From the NCBI RefSeq assembly GCF_900167945.1, contig NZ_FUZA01000002.1, forward strand, positions 62,001-126,000: DNA of 64,000 bases. The letters are read 5' to 3'. Under the pieces are notes generated by a model. The model saw only the letters and a program-made list of their open reading frames with translations, had not been told where the DNA came from and did no database searches. The translations under genes and the position numbers were made by a program. The first letter of the stretch is position 1. Each line of letters opens with the position of its first letter. The stretch comes from Dyadobacter psychrophilus (lineage in GTDB: Bacteria; Bacteroidota; Bacteroidia; Cytophagales; Spirosomataceae). This document shows positions 10,453 to 19,803 of this stretch, piece after piece.

Positions 10453-10484
10453 GCCGGTAGTGTTCTAGCACTATCGGCTTTTTT
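10453..10484. terminator. Stem-loop between fecR and susC
   Basis: GCCGGTAGTG and CACTATCGGC form a 10-bp stem with one G-T pair and a 6-base loop, followed on the plus strand by six T. The neighbouring genes read leftward, and no T run follows on that side, so as a terminator it fits the plus strand better. For the fecR transcript it could be an attenuator or RNA-stability element. Confidence 0.35.
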
Positions 10485-10545
10485 ATTTACTCAGCTTTTT
10501 TGTCAGCATAGTTAAGGGGTTTAGGTTATCAATATGGGTTACAGG

Positions 10546-11598
10546 TTACTCACAGCCGCGTCCGTTGATGAGAATGCGCGTTCCTTTGATCTCATAATCT
10601 GCACCGATCGAGCCGCAAACCAGGTCCAGTTTTTCGTAAAGCGGCAAATCGGTAATGTCTCCGGTGAATGTGCATTCGGCGAGGCGATCATTGGCAAAGA
10701 CGATTTCGATACCGTAAGTTTTATGAAGGGCTTCCACGATGCTTCCCATGGCAATGTTGTTGAACACCAGCCGCGATTCGTCCGCGGTAACACTTGCTTT
10801 CACCGGCGCTACAACCAGACCGGTCATCAGATGCCTGCTTTCCGGGAAGTATGTTACGCGCTGGTTAGGGGTAAGCACCACGCCATTGGATTGATGATCG
10901 GCTTTATAATCTGTGAATGAATTATCATTTTCAAATACGGAAACCTTTCCCGTAACGACTTCCACTTCAAGTGCCTGACCTTTCGGACTTGTTTTGATCC
11001 GGAAACTTGTTCCTAAAACCCTGGTTACCAACTTTCCACTGTATACAAAGAAGGGTTTGTCGGGATTTTTTGTAATCTCGAAAAAGGCGTCTCCCAGGAG
11101 CTGGACTTCGCGTTTTTCTTTGGGGAATTTTTTTGGATAGATGATTTTGCTGCCCGGTGTGAGTGTAACTGCGCTGCCGTCTTCCAGGACGATCTTCTGT
11201 GTTGAACTGGAACTGTTGTGGCGGGTAAGGAGCTGATCAGCCGGGGCTTGCACCAGAATTTGCTCGCTTTTAGTAACCGGGTTTGAAACTGTTTTTCCAA
11301 AAAATACATAGCTGCAAATAGCCATGACAACGGCTGCTGCTGATAAATACGGCACGGCGCGCTGCCACCAGGTGCGGGCCAGTACGTTTTCTTGTATCGT
11401 TTCTTCCCGAATTTCCGCTTTCAAATGATCGAGCACGCGGCTTTCCACATTTTCTCGTTCCTCTCTGGAAAGCGTGACTGTGGAATCTTCGTTGAGATGA
11501 TCGTACCAATAATGAATTTTGGCAATCTCCTCATCCGAACATTGTCCGTTCTGGTATTTGAGCAGCAATGCCTGAATTTCCTTTATGTTCATTGACAA
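10546..11598 (-). CDS. FecR-type anti-sigma factor
   Basis: A 350-residue inner-membrane regulator. The cytoplasmic N-terminus (MNIKEIQALLLKYQNGQCSDEEI) resembles the anti-sigma part of Bacteroidota FecR proteins. A single membrane segment follows (AVPYLSAAAVVMAICSYVFFG, roughly residues 90-112), then a periplasmic FecR domain (KIVLEDGSAVTLTPGSKIIYP; EVQLLGDAFFEITKN; VLGTSFRI) and a C-terminal DUF4974-type region (FNNIAMGSIVEALHKTYGIEI). It lies between the ECF sigma gene and the STN-bearing SusC. By family knowledge it relays import signals from SusC to the sigma factor. Confidence 0.93.
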   Translation of the reverse strand: MSMNIKEIQALLLKYQNGQCSDEEIAKIHYWYDHLNEDSTVTLSREERENVESRVLDHLKAEIREETIQENVLARTWWQRAVPYLSAAAVVMAICSYVFFGKTVSNPVTKSEQILVQAPADQLLTRHNSSSSTQKIVLEDGSAVTLTPGSKIIYPKKFPKEKREVQLLGDAFFEITKNPDKPFFVYSGKLVTRVLGTSFRIKTSPKGQALEVEVVTGKVSVFENDNSFTDYKADHQSNGVVLTPNQRVTYFPESRHLMTGLVVAPVKASVTADESRLVFNNIAMGSIVEALHKTYGIEIVFANDRLAECTFTGDITDLPLYEKLDLVCGSIGADYEIKGTRILINGRGCE

Positions 11599-11748
11599 GC
11601 GGTTGTTATCTTTGACTATAAGCCGGAAAAAAGGCAGGTGTCCCTAAATAAGTTTAAAACTTATTTAAAAAATTACATAAAATGGTCATAATAAGCTTAA
11701 AATTGTTTTAAAAATACAAACAGGAATTTTTGCGTGCAGCAGCCGATA

Positions 11749-12333
11749 TTACTGGCAGAGGAAAGCAGTAATGGTAACAAGGATTGTATAAAGCGCCTGT
11801 TTGAGATGCTCGCGGACAGACTTGGTGGCTTTGGTGAGGTGATACTCAATGGCTTTTTCAGACAGATCAAAATGCTGGGCAATGCGGCTGATAGGCCAGT
11901 GTTCCAGCTTGTAGAGCCTGAATATTTCGCCGGATTTTTCGGGTAAAACGTGCAGTCCGTCCTCGATTTGGGACACTAATTCTTTGAGCGCGATTTGATT
12001 TTCGGTATTACATTCACTGAGCGAATCAAAATCAGCAGGATTTCCAGCATATGTTCCCTTTGTAACATTGCTGCGAATATGACTGATCACTTCATAGCGC
12101 ACGGCGGCGAAAAGATAATGGTCGAGATTGGTGATTTTAGTGGTGATTCTTTCCTTCCAAAGCCTGAGAAATATATCCTGAATGATCTCTTCGGCGGCCT
12201 CTTTATCTTGCAGTTTGCGATAAGCCACAAGGAACATCTTATACCAGTAACGCTGGTAAATTACAGTAAAAGCGTCTTCGCCGCCTTGCTGCAATGCCTC
12301 GATAAGATGTTCATTTTCAAGATTATCAACCAT
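11749..12333 (-). CDS. ECF RNA polymerase sigma factor (FecI-like)
   Basis: A 194-residue sigma-70 family factor. Region 2 is seen as AFTVIYQRYWYKMFLVAYRK followed by AAEEIIQDIFLRLWKER (roughly residues 22-75). Region 4 with its helix-turn-helix is LEHWPISRIAQHFDLSEKAI (roughly residues 145-165). The C-terminal tail is hydrophobic (YTILVTITAFLCQ), common in Bacteroidota ECF factors. It lies about 150 bases upstream of fecR, and the set most likely drives the SusC/SusD operon. The 150-base spacer is AT-rich and holds no other gene. Confidence 0.92.
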   Translation of the reverse strand: MVDNLENEHLIEALQQGGEDAFTVIYQRYWYKMFLVAYRKLQDKEAAEEIIQDIFLRLWKERITTKITNLDHYLFAAVRYEVISHIRSNVTKGTYAGNPADFDSLSECNTENQIALKELVSQIEDGLHVLPEKSGEIFRLYKLEHWPISRIAQHFDLSEKAIEYHLTKATKSVREHLKQALYTILVTITAFLCQ

Positions 12334-12644
12334 GCCGATCCAGCTATTTTTACGAAATGTATCAATGGGATGAAGGCAAATTTATAATAATTATTTAAAT
12401 ATTTTTATTTGAAAATAATGTTATTTGAATGTGAAAATAGAAAATACCAAGTTGGTGTATTGAACGCTTGTTGATATACGTCCATCTTGATTTTGATCCT
12501 GATTTCCGGACTTGCCAGGTACGGGAGCCGGAAAATGCCAGGCGGTAACCAGCGATTCTTCGTGCTCTTTTTTTTGGCGATCCTGTTTACAGATAAGCCT
12601 AAGGCGGCTTATATTTCGGAAATTTCAATGAATGGTTCATTTTG
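12334..12644. other. Intergenic stretch with a small stem-loop
   Basis: About 310 bases between the sigma factor and the glycosidase. A perfect 7-bp stem (ATAAGCC / GGCTTAT, loop of six) lies at 12593-12612, about 33 bases past the glycosidase stop. It has no T run on the transcribed side, so it is only a possible 3'-end structure. The part next to the sigma gene is very AT-rich and probably holds its promoter. A 68-codon frame at 12487-12693 overlaps the glycosidase end and is not believed. Confidence 0.4.
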
Positions 12645-15452
12645 TCAGTGTTTAACAATTTTTCTTTCAACACCATCAACCCGTATCACGTAAACGCCTG
12701 GCAGCCATGCGCTGATGTCTAATTCAAATGTCAGTGCGCCGGGATTGAATGTCCGGATTTTACGCCCGGATGCGTTAATGATATCAAGCTGCTGAATTTT
12801 GCTTTCGGATTGGATGCGTAGCGAGGCAGAAGTTGGGTTGGGATAGATACTGATGTCGCCGCCGCTCCTTACTTCGGCAGTTACGATGCTGCTGAATGCA
12901 TATGTGTCGTCGCGGTCTGTCATCTTCAACCGGTAATAGTAACGACCGGCCGGCAGACCCGCGTCCTGATACTTATAATCGGTGTTTTTAGCAGCATCAC
13001 CTTGCGCATTTACGCGGCCTGTCCCGCTGAAAATTTTGGCGTCCGTACTTCTCTGTATTTCAAAATGTGAGCTGTTGGATTCCTTTGAAGTTTGCCATTT
13101 CAGATGCGTTACATTTCTTTCCACCTGCGCGCTGAGGCTGATCAGCGTCACGGGCAGCTGATTACCCGGGTCGGTCGTTAGAGGGTTCGGATAGAGCGGA
13201 ACCGACAAGCTGTTTGTTGCTTTCCCGGCAAGCACTTTTTTGGTATAACCGCCCAGCGCCAAATACCAGTCGGGCGTCAGATCGTAACCGTCGGCGTCCA
13301 GCGACAAAAACCAGGCGTTATTTCCCTTGGGTGTATGATCGGCAAATTTCTCCATTTTAAAGAAAGATGTAGCTTCATCCACCTCATCAAACATGGCCAG
13401 ATAAACCATATTAGCGCCCTCATTGATCACATTTTGAGATTGTTGCCACAAAAAGCTGCCCCCATTGCGAGGGATCGAGTTCTTGACCGCCGCTGACGGG
13501 TTATTACGATAGGTTTGCAGATTGAACCATGAAAAACCCGGAAATATAACCGGCATATAGTCAATGCTTTTAGGGGACAGATAAGCCATGTCGGGGCGTA
13601 TGGTATTGATTGCGAATGCGTTCGCGCCGCTTTCGTTGTTATAACGCCCCACCGACCATGGGCTTACCACATCCAGTAAATCGTACACTGCAAGCCATGC
13701 CGCCGAGTGGTCGCGCCAGTTATTATTGAGGCCTCCCATGATATTGGCTCGGTATTTAGGGTCGTCAGTCGGGTCATTCGGGTCACCTTCTTTAAACCAT
13801 CTGACAAGTTTTTCCGAGCGTTCGGCCGTTGCGTCCGGATTGGAAGCGAGCCCCAATCCCCACAATGCAACCAGCGGTTTTCCCTTATGCCAAAGATAAT
13901 TGCTTTCCGAGGTGACACCCATTTCGTCCACCAGCCGCTTCCAATCGGCAATTACCTGTTCTGTGGAAGTGGCGTCGGCGCCGGAGAGGTCGTACATGAT
14001 CGCGTACACGCGTCCATATTTGTTGCTGGCCGTTTGCACGTTTTGAAGCACTTTGTCAAAATGCCGGTGAACGCGAGTGTCCGTCGTACGGAAATAATCC
14101 AGAAAACGTTGCTGGAACACACCGTCAATCTCGTGTTGCTGCATCCATTTGAAATGCTCGTCAACGGTGTTGTAGCTGTAACTCGAAAATAGCTTGGCGG
14201 GAGAGCCATTGGCGTATGTCATATTGGTCGCAACCTGTTCGTTTTGCGGATAATTGCCCATGTAGGGCCACATATCTACTGTTGACGTGGCGTGTTCCGG
14301 CGCTCCGCCGAACCAGTGCAGCCACCAATTGTGCGCAGGGGAGCCGTCCGATGGCAGTCCGAACCAGCCTTGATAACCAAACATTACCTTGCCGTTCAGC
14401 GTATTATCAGCGGGGTTGGCTGTGGTTGCTGGCGTTGGTTCGTAAAACTCGATTTCGTCGATTTTAGCTGTAACGCCACCGTTTAGAGGCTGGCTGATTC
14501 GGAAATAATTTATAGCGCCAAGGTTAGGGTTTCCTTGCCTGGTAGCATCGGATAAATGCAGAATCACATGGTTCCAGCCATTCTGGATCTTTTGCGCAGC
14601 CAGGTTCCAGCGGTATTCATCACTGCCCGCCTGAGCCGAAGAGGAGAAAACAATGTTGCCGGCCCCATTGAAAAGACCTGCATCGGACACATAAAGCCAG
14701 AATTTGACAATGCCGGACACTTCGCTGACCGTGGTGTTAAAAGGTGTTGTATTCAAAATAAACCAGTCCTGGCCTGCGCCGGTCCTGGTTACAGAGCCGT
14801 TGCCCAGGATTTTATTGGTGTTATCAACAGTAGCGCCATTGGTTCCTGACCAACCTGCTATGTCATCGGCCTTGTTGAATATCCTGGCACCGGTCAATTC
14901 GCTGCCTTCGTAACCCTTGGTAAAGCGGATGTTATCAATCTTGATAATGATGGATTCACCTGGATTGATGGGTTTGTAATATCTGAAAAAATTGATCGCT
15001 GACAGGTCAGGATTGCCCGACTTGCCTGCCGCACTTAGCCTCAGCACAACATTATTCCAGCCGTTGCGTAAGTTAACGCTGCCGGTTCCCCAGCTAAATT
15101 CATCCGTATCGGGATTGCCGGAGCTGGTTATTTCAAATTGCCCGTCCGAAGTGCTGAATTTGGTGATATCAGATACAAACAGGGAAAATTGAAGATAAGC
15201 GATGTTCAGCTCGCCGGCCGCGATGCCCGTATTGAGCGGGGACGCAAAATTTTTCCTGAAACGCTCTGTGTTGCCGCCTTCGGATTTGATAGAAAAGCTG
15301 CCTTGTGCGGGAGCATCATTGTCCAGACTAAGCGCATTGCCACCTCCGCCCCAACCGGTAAGCGACTCGCAATCATCAACGTTGGTAACCTGTGCGTAGC
15401 CCGTAATTGCATACAGGATTAAAAACAGCAGTAGTAAATAGTTCTTTTTCAT
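12645..15452 (-). CDS. Secreted GH99-like (GH71/99 type) glycoside hydrolase with T9SS C-terminal domain
   Basis: About 935 residues. A signal peptide (MKKNYLLLLFLILYAITGYAQ) is followed by two similar beta-sandwich modules that look carbohydrate-binding, each ending with a comparable motif (IIIKIDNIRFTKG and VTAKIDEIEFYEP). The catalytic-like region begins GKVMFGYQGWFGLPSDGSP and includes HNWWLHWFGGAP, IDGVFQQRFLDYF and GRVYAIMYDLSG. This fits the GH71/GH99-like (beta/alpha)8 families acting on alpha-glycans or mannans. A fibronectin-like stretch and a type IX sorting domain (ISIYPNPTSASLRI ... VYVIRVDG) complete it. I start at ATG 15452, where the signal peptide begins. It is transcribed alone; the substrate is unknown. 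Confidence 0.85.
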   Translation of the reverse strand: MKKNYLLLLFLILYAITGYAQVTNVDDCESLTGWGGGGNALSLDNDAPAQGSFSIKSEGGNTERFRKNFASPLNTGIAAGELNIAYLQFSLFVSDITKFSTSDGQFEITSSGNPDTDEFSWGTGSVNLRNGWNNVVLRLSAAGKSGNPDLSAINFFRYYKPINPGESIIIKIDNIRFTKGYEGSELTGARIFNKADDIAGWSGTNGATVDNTNKILGNGSVTRTGAGQDWFILNTTPFNTTVSEVSGIVKFWLYVSDAGLFNGAGNIVFSSSAQAGSDEYRWNLAAQKIQNGWNHVILHLSDATRQGNPNLGAINYFRISQPLNGGVTAKIDEIEFYEPTPATTANPADNTLNGKVMFGYQGWFGLPSDGSPAHNWWLHWFGGAPEHATSTVDMWPYMGNYPQNEQVATNMTYANGSPAKLFSSYSYNTVDEHFKWMQQHEIDGVFQQRFLDYFRTTDTRVHRHFDKVLQNVQTASNKYGRVYAIMYDLSGADATSTEQVIADWKRLVDEMGVTSESNYLWHKGKPLVALWGLGLASNPDATAERSEKLVRWFKEGDPNDPTDDPKYRANIMGGLNNNWRDHSAAWLAVYDLLDVVSPWSVGRYNNESGANAFAINTIRPDMAYLSPKSIDYMPVIFPGFSWFNLQTYRNNPSAAVKNSIPRNGGSFLWQQSQNVINEGANMVYLAMFDEVDEATSFFKMEKFADHTPKGNNAWFLSLDADGYDLTPDWYLALGGYTKKVLAGKATNSLSVPLYPNPLTTDPGNQLPVTLISLSAQVERNVTHLKWQTSKESNSSHFEIQRSTDAKIFSGTGRVNAQGDAAKNTDYKYQDAGLPAGRYYYRLKMTDRDDTYAFSSIVTAEVRSGGDISIYPNPTSASLRIQSESKIQQLDIINASGRKIRTFNPGALTFELDISAWLPGVYVIRVDGVERKIVKH

Positions 15453-15651
15453 AGTAAGCATTGATTGGTGAAAACCCAAATCACGCTTCCCGCTCATAAT
15501 TTTTGCTTAACTATGAATTAATAAAGAATTAATTGCAAAATTTTTTATAAAAATAAAGTGTTGTAGGTTTTTACAAATGGGCAGACCGATATACGGAATG
15601 AAGTCGCCCAACCTGTGAATGATCCTAAAATCTCTTGGAGCTTATAAAGCG

Positions 15652-15679
15652 AAAAGGGCCAGTCCCGAAAGACTGACCC
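15652..15679 (-). terminator. Rho-independent terminator of the cytochrome c gene
   Basis: Read on the minus strand, GGGTCAGTC and GACTGGCCC form a 9-bp stem with one mismatch and a 6-base loop, followed by TTTT. It lies about 110 bases past the stop of the di-haem cytochrome gene. Confidence 0.65.
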
Positions 15680-15790
15680 GATTTCCCTAACGTTGAGTAT
15701 AACCACCCAATTATAGTAATAGTTTTACGACCAAATATTAACTAATAAGCAGACGTCAATTTTTTCCTGTTATAAGAATATTCAATTTAT

Positions 15791-16768
15791 TTAACGGTTC
15801 GGAATGAACTTTGGGACCTCATTGACCTTTGGTTCGAGCGTGCGCAGATAAGCATATACGGCTTTCAGGTCTTTTTCTTCCATTCCGGAATACATTGCCC
15901 AGGGCATAATGGTGTTCATATCTTTTGGACCAACTTTGTGCGCTACGTAATTTGAATCTTTATAGATTTTAAAACGCTTTACAAATGCCTCCTCGCTCCA
16001 TGAACCGATGCCGGTTTTTACATCCGGACTGATGTTTCTTGATGTGATTGTTCCCGATGGAAGTTTAAATTCCTGTCCTCCACCAAATTCACTGCCCGGT
16101 ACAATGTCGCCTTTCTCTCTCTTGCTATGACATTCCACGCAGGAAGCGGCAGTCACAAGATATTTTCCTGTTGCTATCACGTCGTCTTCCGAAGGCCTCT
16201 TGCCCGGCGTTGCTTTTGAGGGCATGGTATTGAGCAGAATCGAAACCGGGAAATCAGCCTGGGAGGCCGGAATGTCCTTTTTTACAGGTTTTAGCGTCCG
16301 GACGTAAGCAATGATGCTGTATATATCTTCCTGATCCATTTTACCGTAAGCATGATAAGGCATTACCGGAAACAGAGCATTTCCATTTTTGCTTACCCCG
16401 GTTGTGATCGCGCGGAAAAGCTCACCGTCCGTCCAGCTTCCTATACCGTAGGGCGTTATGTTTCTTGAAATGAAATTACCCGGGAAACCCATTTCCTGGT
16501 TGAAAAGCTCACCGCCTCCTCCCATGTCACCGGAGACAACAGGCCCTGCAAAAAGGCTCCAGTCACGGGTGCTGTGACAATCCATGCAGACATTGACATG
16601 ATTGGCCAGATATTTGCCGCGTTCGATTCTGGCGGGCGTTTTTTCAACAGTAAGTTCGGGTGCATCTCCGACGTTGGGCAGCGCTAGTTTCACATAAGAT
16701 GCAGCTGCTACGGCTACGACAACGAAAAGCAGGATGATTATTCCAATGAATTTAAAAAGCTTTTTCAT
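15791..16768 (-). CDS. Membrane-anchored di-haem cytochrome c
   Basis: About 325 residues: an N-terminal membrane anchor (LFKFIGIIILLFVVVAVAAASYV) and two cytochrome c domains with haem motifs CMDCH and CVECH. Sixth-ligand-type methionines appear in conserved contexts (MPYHAYGKM; MPWAMYSGM). The two halves are related (GSWTDGELFRAITTGVSKNG versus GSWSEEAFVKRFKIYKD), suggesting an internal duplication. It resembles the cytochrome subunits of membrane-bound alcohol or nicotinate-type dehydrogenases, yet no dehydrogenase gene is adjacent. The start at 16768 (MKKLF) is preferred over a start 11 codons upstream because it directly precedes the anchor. Confidence 0.88.
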   Translation of the reverse strand: MKKLFKFIGIIILLFVVVAVAAASYVKLALPNVGDAPELTVEKTPARIERGKYLANHVNVCMDCHSTRDWSLFAGPVVSGDMGGGGELFNQEMGFPGNFISRNITPYGIGSWTDGELFRAITTGVSKNGNALFPVMPYHAYGKMDQEDIYSIIAYVRTLKPVKKDIPASQADFPVSILLNTMPSKATPGKRPSEDDVIATGKYLVTAASCVECHSKREKGDIVPGSEFGGGQEFKLPSGTITSRNISPDVKTGIGSWSEEAFVKRFKIYKDSNYVAHKVGPKDMNTIMPWAMYSGMEEKDLKAVYAYLRTLEPKVNEVPKFIPNR

Positions 16769-16893
16769 AGAGTTCGGTGAGGGTTTTCTTTGAAAATGCA
16801 AAAGTAGAAAAACCGGTCACTTTACCACTGGTTAAGCCATTCAGGATGAGTCAATTTTGTTATAACTTATTTAACGGTCAATTCGTAAAACCT

Positions 16894-18276
16894 TCACTTA
16901 ATGATCTGATCAATCAGCGGCTTATAATGCAGGTCCTGACCAGATTCGGTAAGCCAGTCGCGGACGATGAACTTGAAGAAGAGCATAGGCGGTTCGTGCT
17001 GGTCAATGGCGGCTTGAAAATAGCCAAGCGCCTCGTTCACCTCACCGATGGAGGCGTGTACAATTCCCATATCGTAATTGGCCACCACCTGATTCTTGCT
17101 TAGCGAGATCATTTGGGTCAGGATATCACGCGCACTTTCTGTTTCATCAGAGAGCCCGAATAACACGCCGCACGCACTCAGCGTAATGCCGTTATAATTG
17201 ATTTCGAGTGCGTTTTCCAGCGCCTCCTGTGCTTCCGGGAAATTTTTAAGCGTGATCAGGTTGAGGCCAATGATCAGGTGTCCGCCCCAGAAAGAGGGTT
17301 CCAGTGCAACCAGTTTCTGCCCCTGTTCAACGGCTTTCTCAAAGTTTCCTGCAATCCAGTATACGTATGCTGCGTAAAAATTATTGATCAAAGAGAAAGG
17401 TTCGAGGGATAATGCCACGGCTGTTTGTTCTTCTGCTTGGGCATATTTGTCGCTCAGGGCCAGATAAAGCGCATGTTGACTGAGCAAATCCGCTGCGTTC
17501 CAGTGCAGTTCTAATGCCTTCGCAAATGAGGCGGCAGCGCTGGCAAAGTCCCATTCATTCAGCATTTGCATACGGGCCAGGGCAAGATAACTTTCTGCAA
17601 TACCGTTGTCAAGCGCAAGGGCCTGCCCGGTGGCTTGCTTCATAAGCGGTAATGCTTTTGCGGCAGGCAGGTGCCGGTAAAACCACATGTTCAGGTAACA
17701 GGAAGCGATACCAGCATACGCGATTGCGTAAGTCGGGTCGAGCGCAATGGCAGATTCAAAATAGCCAATTGCTTTTTGATAGGCGTCAGGCCCGGCGAAC
17801 TTGTTATGATAGAAACGCCCGCGTAAGTAAAGCTGATAAGCCGCTTTATTATTGGTATACCGTTTAAAAGTGCCAGTAGGCTCTTCTCCAAGCAATTGCA
17901 CTTTAATGGCACTCAAAATGGCCAGCGCAATTTCATCCTGAATATCGAAAATGTCATCCAGTTCCCGGTCATAATGTTCGGACCAGACCTCACTATCATC
18001 GCTTGCAAGCACAAGCTGCACATCCACAAGCAGCCTGTCGCCTGAGTTTCTAATACTTCCTTGAAGTATATGCTTGACATTCAGCTGTTCCCCAATCCAT
18101 TTCAGGTCTTTTGTTCTGCCTTTAAAAGTGAATGATGAAGTCCGCCCGGCTACCTGCAAACCTGGAACCCGGCTTAGAACATTAATGATCTCTTCCGTGA
18201 CCCCGTCACTGAAATATTCCTCTTCCGGATCATTACTCAGGTTTACAAATGGCAAAACGGCAATAGATGGCTTCAT
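16894..18276 (-). CDS. TolB-N-like / TPR repeat protein
   Basis: A 460-residue protein. The first ~130 residues (IAVLPFVNLSNDPEEEYFSDGVTEE; VLSRVPGLQVAGRTSSFTFKG; HILQGSIRNSGDRLLVDVQL; VWSEHYDRELDDIFDIQDEIA) match the TolB N-terminal/FlgO-like module that often follows adenylate-cyclase or DNA-binding output domains. The remainder is tetratricopeptide repeats (AIGYFESAIALDPTYAIAYAGIASCYLNM and further copies). No catalytic or DNA-binding domain is present at the N-terminus, so this version is a stand-alone sensor or scaffold. No signal peptide is seen. It is divergent from the LVIVD gene at 18446. Confidence 0.82.
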   Translation of the reverse strand: MKPSIAVLPFVNLSNDPEEEYFSDGVTEEIINVLSRVPGLQVAGRTSSFTFKGRTKDLKWIGEQLNVKHILQGSIRNSGDRLLVDVQLVLASDDSEVWSEHYDRELDDIFDIQDEIALAILSAIKVQLLGEEPTGTFKRYTNNKAAYQLYLRGRFYHNKFAGPDAYQKAIGYFESAIALDPTYAIAYAGIASCYLNMWFYRHLPAAKALPLMKQATGQALALDNGIAESYLALARMQMLNEWDFASAAASFAKALELHWNAADLLSQHALYLALSDKYAQAEEQTAVALSLEPFSLINNFYAAYVYWIAGNFEKAVEQGQKLVALEPSFWGGHLIIGLNLITLKNFPEAQEALENALEINYNGITLSACGVLFGLSDETESARDILTQMISLSKNQVVANYDMGIVHASIGEVNEALGYFQAAIDQHEPPMLFFKFIVRDWLTESGQDLHYKPLIDQIIK

Positions 18277-18445
18277 GATTCAAGAAGTTTGGATATATAA
18301 TTTTTTACTTGCTGCGATTGGTGGCATCGGTAATATCGCTATTTAATAATTAAGTTTTTTTATTAAAGGTTTCGCCAAATTTAGTGCAACCATCTAATGC
18401 AACATTGTGTCTAAAGTGAAAACAGCAAAACCTAACCGCTGCGCT

Positions 18446-18982
18446 ATGAAAAATCTTTTCCGATTATTTTTTCTTCTGGCCATTGTCACATCCTGCGTCA
18501 CAGACGGCAGTGATTCCTTCGAGCGGTTTCCCTTCGACGGCACAGGTTACAGGCCTATTTACAAAACTGCGGAAGAGATGGCCAAAATAGAGGTCATAGG
18601 CGCGCAGCCGCTTTCGAAACCTGGCAAAATATACGTGCTCGAACCGTATCTTTTTATCAATGAATCCGGTCAGGGCATTCATATTGTGGATAATTCGGAT
18701 CCGAAAAACCCTAAAAATATCTCCTTCATTTCTATTATCGGAAATTACGATATGGCGGCCAAAGGGACGTTTTTATATGCCGATAATTTGACCAATCTGG
18801 TTGTTTTTGACATCAGCAATCCCAAAGCGCCCAAGCTGACCAAAACAGTCCCAAACGCCATTCCTGTCAATAATTATCCGCCATTTGATGGTGTCTATTT
18901 TGAATGCGTGGAGAGTAAAAACGGCATTGTGACGGGCTGGGAAAAAGTGCCGATGTCCAAAAGGCCGAATTGCTCCCGATAA
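18446..18982 (+). CDS. LVIVD-repeat lipoprotein, short
   Basis: A 178-residue lipoprotein: signal MKNLFRLFFLLAIVTSC with the lipidated cysteine at residue 17. It carries LVIVD-type beta-propeller repeats such as GIHIVDNSDPKNPKNISFISI and LVVFDISNPKAPKLTK. I start at ATG 18446, 13 codons inside the longest frame, to give a normal signal. It is followed 53 bases later by a second, longer LVIVD protein and probably shares its transcript. Function unknown; LVIVD proteins are predicted surface or periplasmic propellers. Confidence 0.8.
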   Translation: MKNLFRLFFLLAIVTSCVTDGSDSFERFPFDGTGYRPIYKTAEEMAKIEVIGAQPLSKPGKIYVLEPYLFINESGQGIHIVDNSDPKNPKNISFISIIGNYDMAAKGTFLYADNLTNLVVFDISNPKAPKLTKTVPNAIPVNNYPPFDGVYFECVESKNGIVTGWEKVPMSKRPNCSR

Positions 18983-19035
18983 CAGCTTCAAAGAGACAGA
19001 AAATTAAATAGACAGGCAAAAAACGAACTGTAATT

Positions 19036-19803
19036 ATGAAAAAATTTGCACCATTTATATTCTTTGGGCTGGTTATACTCGGGCTGCTGCTGATCCTGAG
19101 CAGTTGCAACGACGGTCGGAACGATTCCGCATTAAACCCGCAAACCGGCGCTGGCGGCTCCATGGCACGGTTTGCGATAACTGGCAACACGCTTTACATT
19201 GTTTCGAAACAATCTTTGGAAGTTTACGATATCGGTGACGGGGCCAGTCCCGTAAAGACCGTGCAAAAGGATATGGGCGTCGGGATTGAGACCATATTCC
19301 CTTACCGCGATAACCTCTACGTTGGGGCGATGGACGGCATGTATATTTATGATAACTCCACACCAAGGGATCCGAAGCTTTTAACTAAGTATCAGCATGT
19401 CCAATCGTGTGATCCGGTGGTGGTGCAGGGGAAATATGCCTATGTAACGCTGCGCAATGGCGTTACCTGCCGGCCTGGCAATACATTGAGCTCGCTGGAT
19501 GTGGTCGATGTGAGCAATCCTGCGCAACCGGTAATGGTGCATACACAGCCGATGAGCTCGCCTTATGGACTGGGTGTTTCCGGTAATAAATTGTTTGTTT
19601 GTGAAGGAACAAAAGGGTTTACTGTGTTGGATATTACGAATCCAGCTGCTCCGTTGTTCAAGCATACGTTTGAAGATCTGCCAGCCTACGATGTGATTGT
19701 CAGGGACAAACATCTGATCATCACCGGTGAAAAAGGACTGTTCCAATACAAATACGACGATGCAGATAATGTTGAGTTTCTGAGTAAAATCCCTGTTCTA
19801 TGA
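19036..19803 (+). CDS. LVIVD-repeat beta-propeller lipoprotein
   Basis: A 255-residue lipoprotein (signal ending LLLILSSC, cysteine at about residue 24). At least four propeller blades are visible: LEVYDIGDGASPVKTVQ, MYIYDNSTPRDPKLLTK, LDVVDVSNPAQPVMVHT and FTVLDITNPAAPLFKHT. The stop overlaps the start of the next gene by four bases (ATGA), so the two are translationally coupled. The set of two propellers plus a possible barrel protein suggests a small surface complex. This is inference from context only. Confidence 0.82.
   Translation: MKKFAPFIFFGLVILGLLLILSSCNDGRNDSALNPQTGAGGSMARFAITGNTLYIVSKQSLEVYDIGDGASPVKTVQKDMGVGIETIFPYRDNLYVGAMDGMYIYDNSTPRDPKLLTKYQHVQSCDPVVVQGKYAYVTLRNGVTCRPGNTLSSLDVVDVSNPAQPVMVHTQPMSSPYGLGVSGNKLFVCEGTKGFTVLDITNPAAPLFKHTFEDLPAYDVIVRDKHLIITGEKGLFQYKYDDADNVEFLSKIPVL

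Noticed and set aside
12487-12693. 68-codon plus-strand frame beside the glycosidase
   Set aside because: It overlaps the antisense end of the glycosidase and shows no recognisable protein features.
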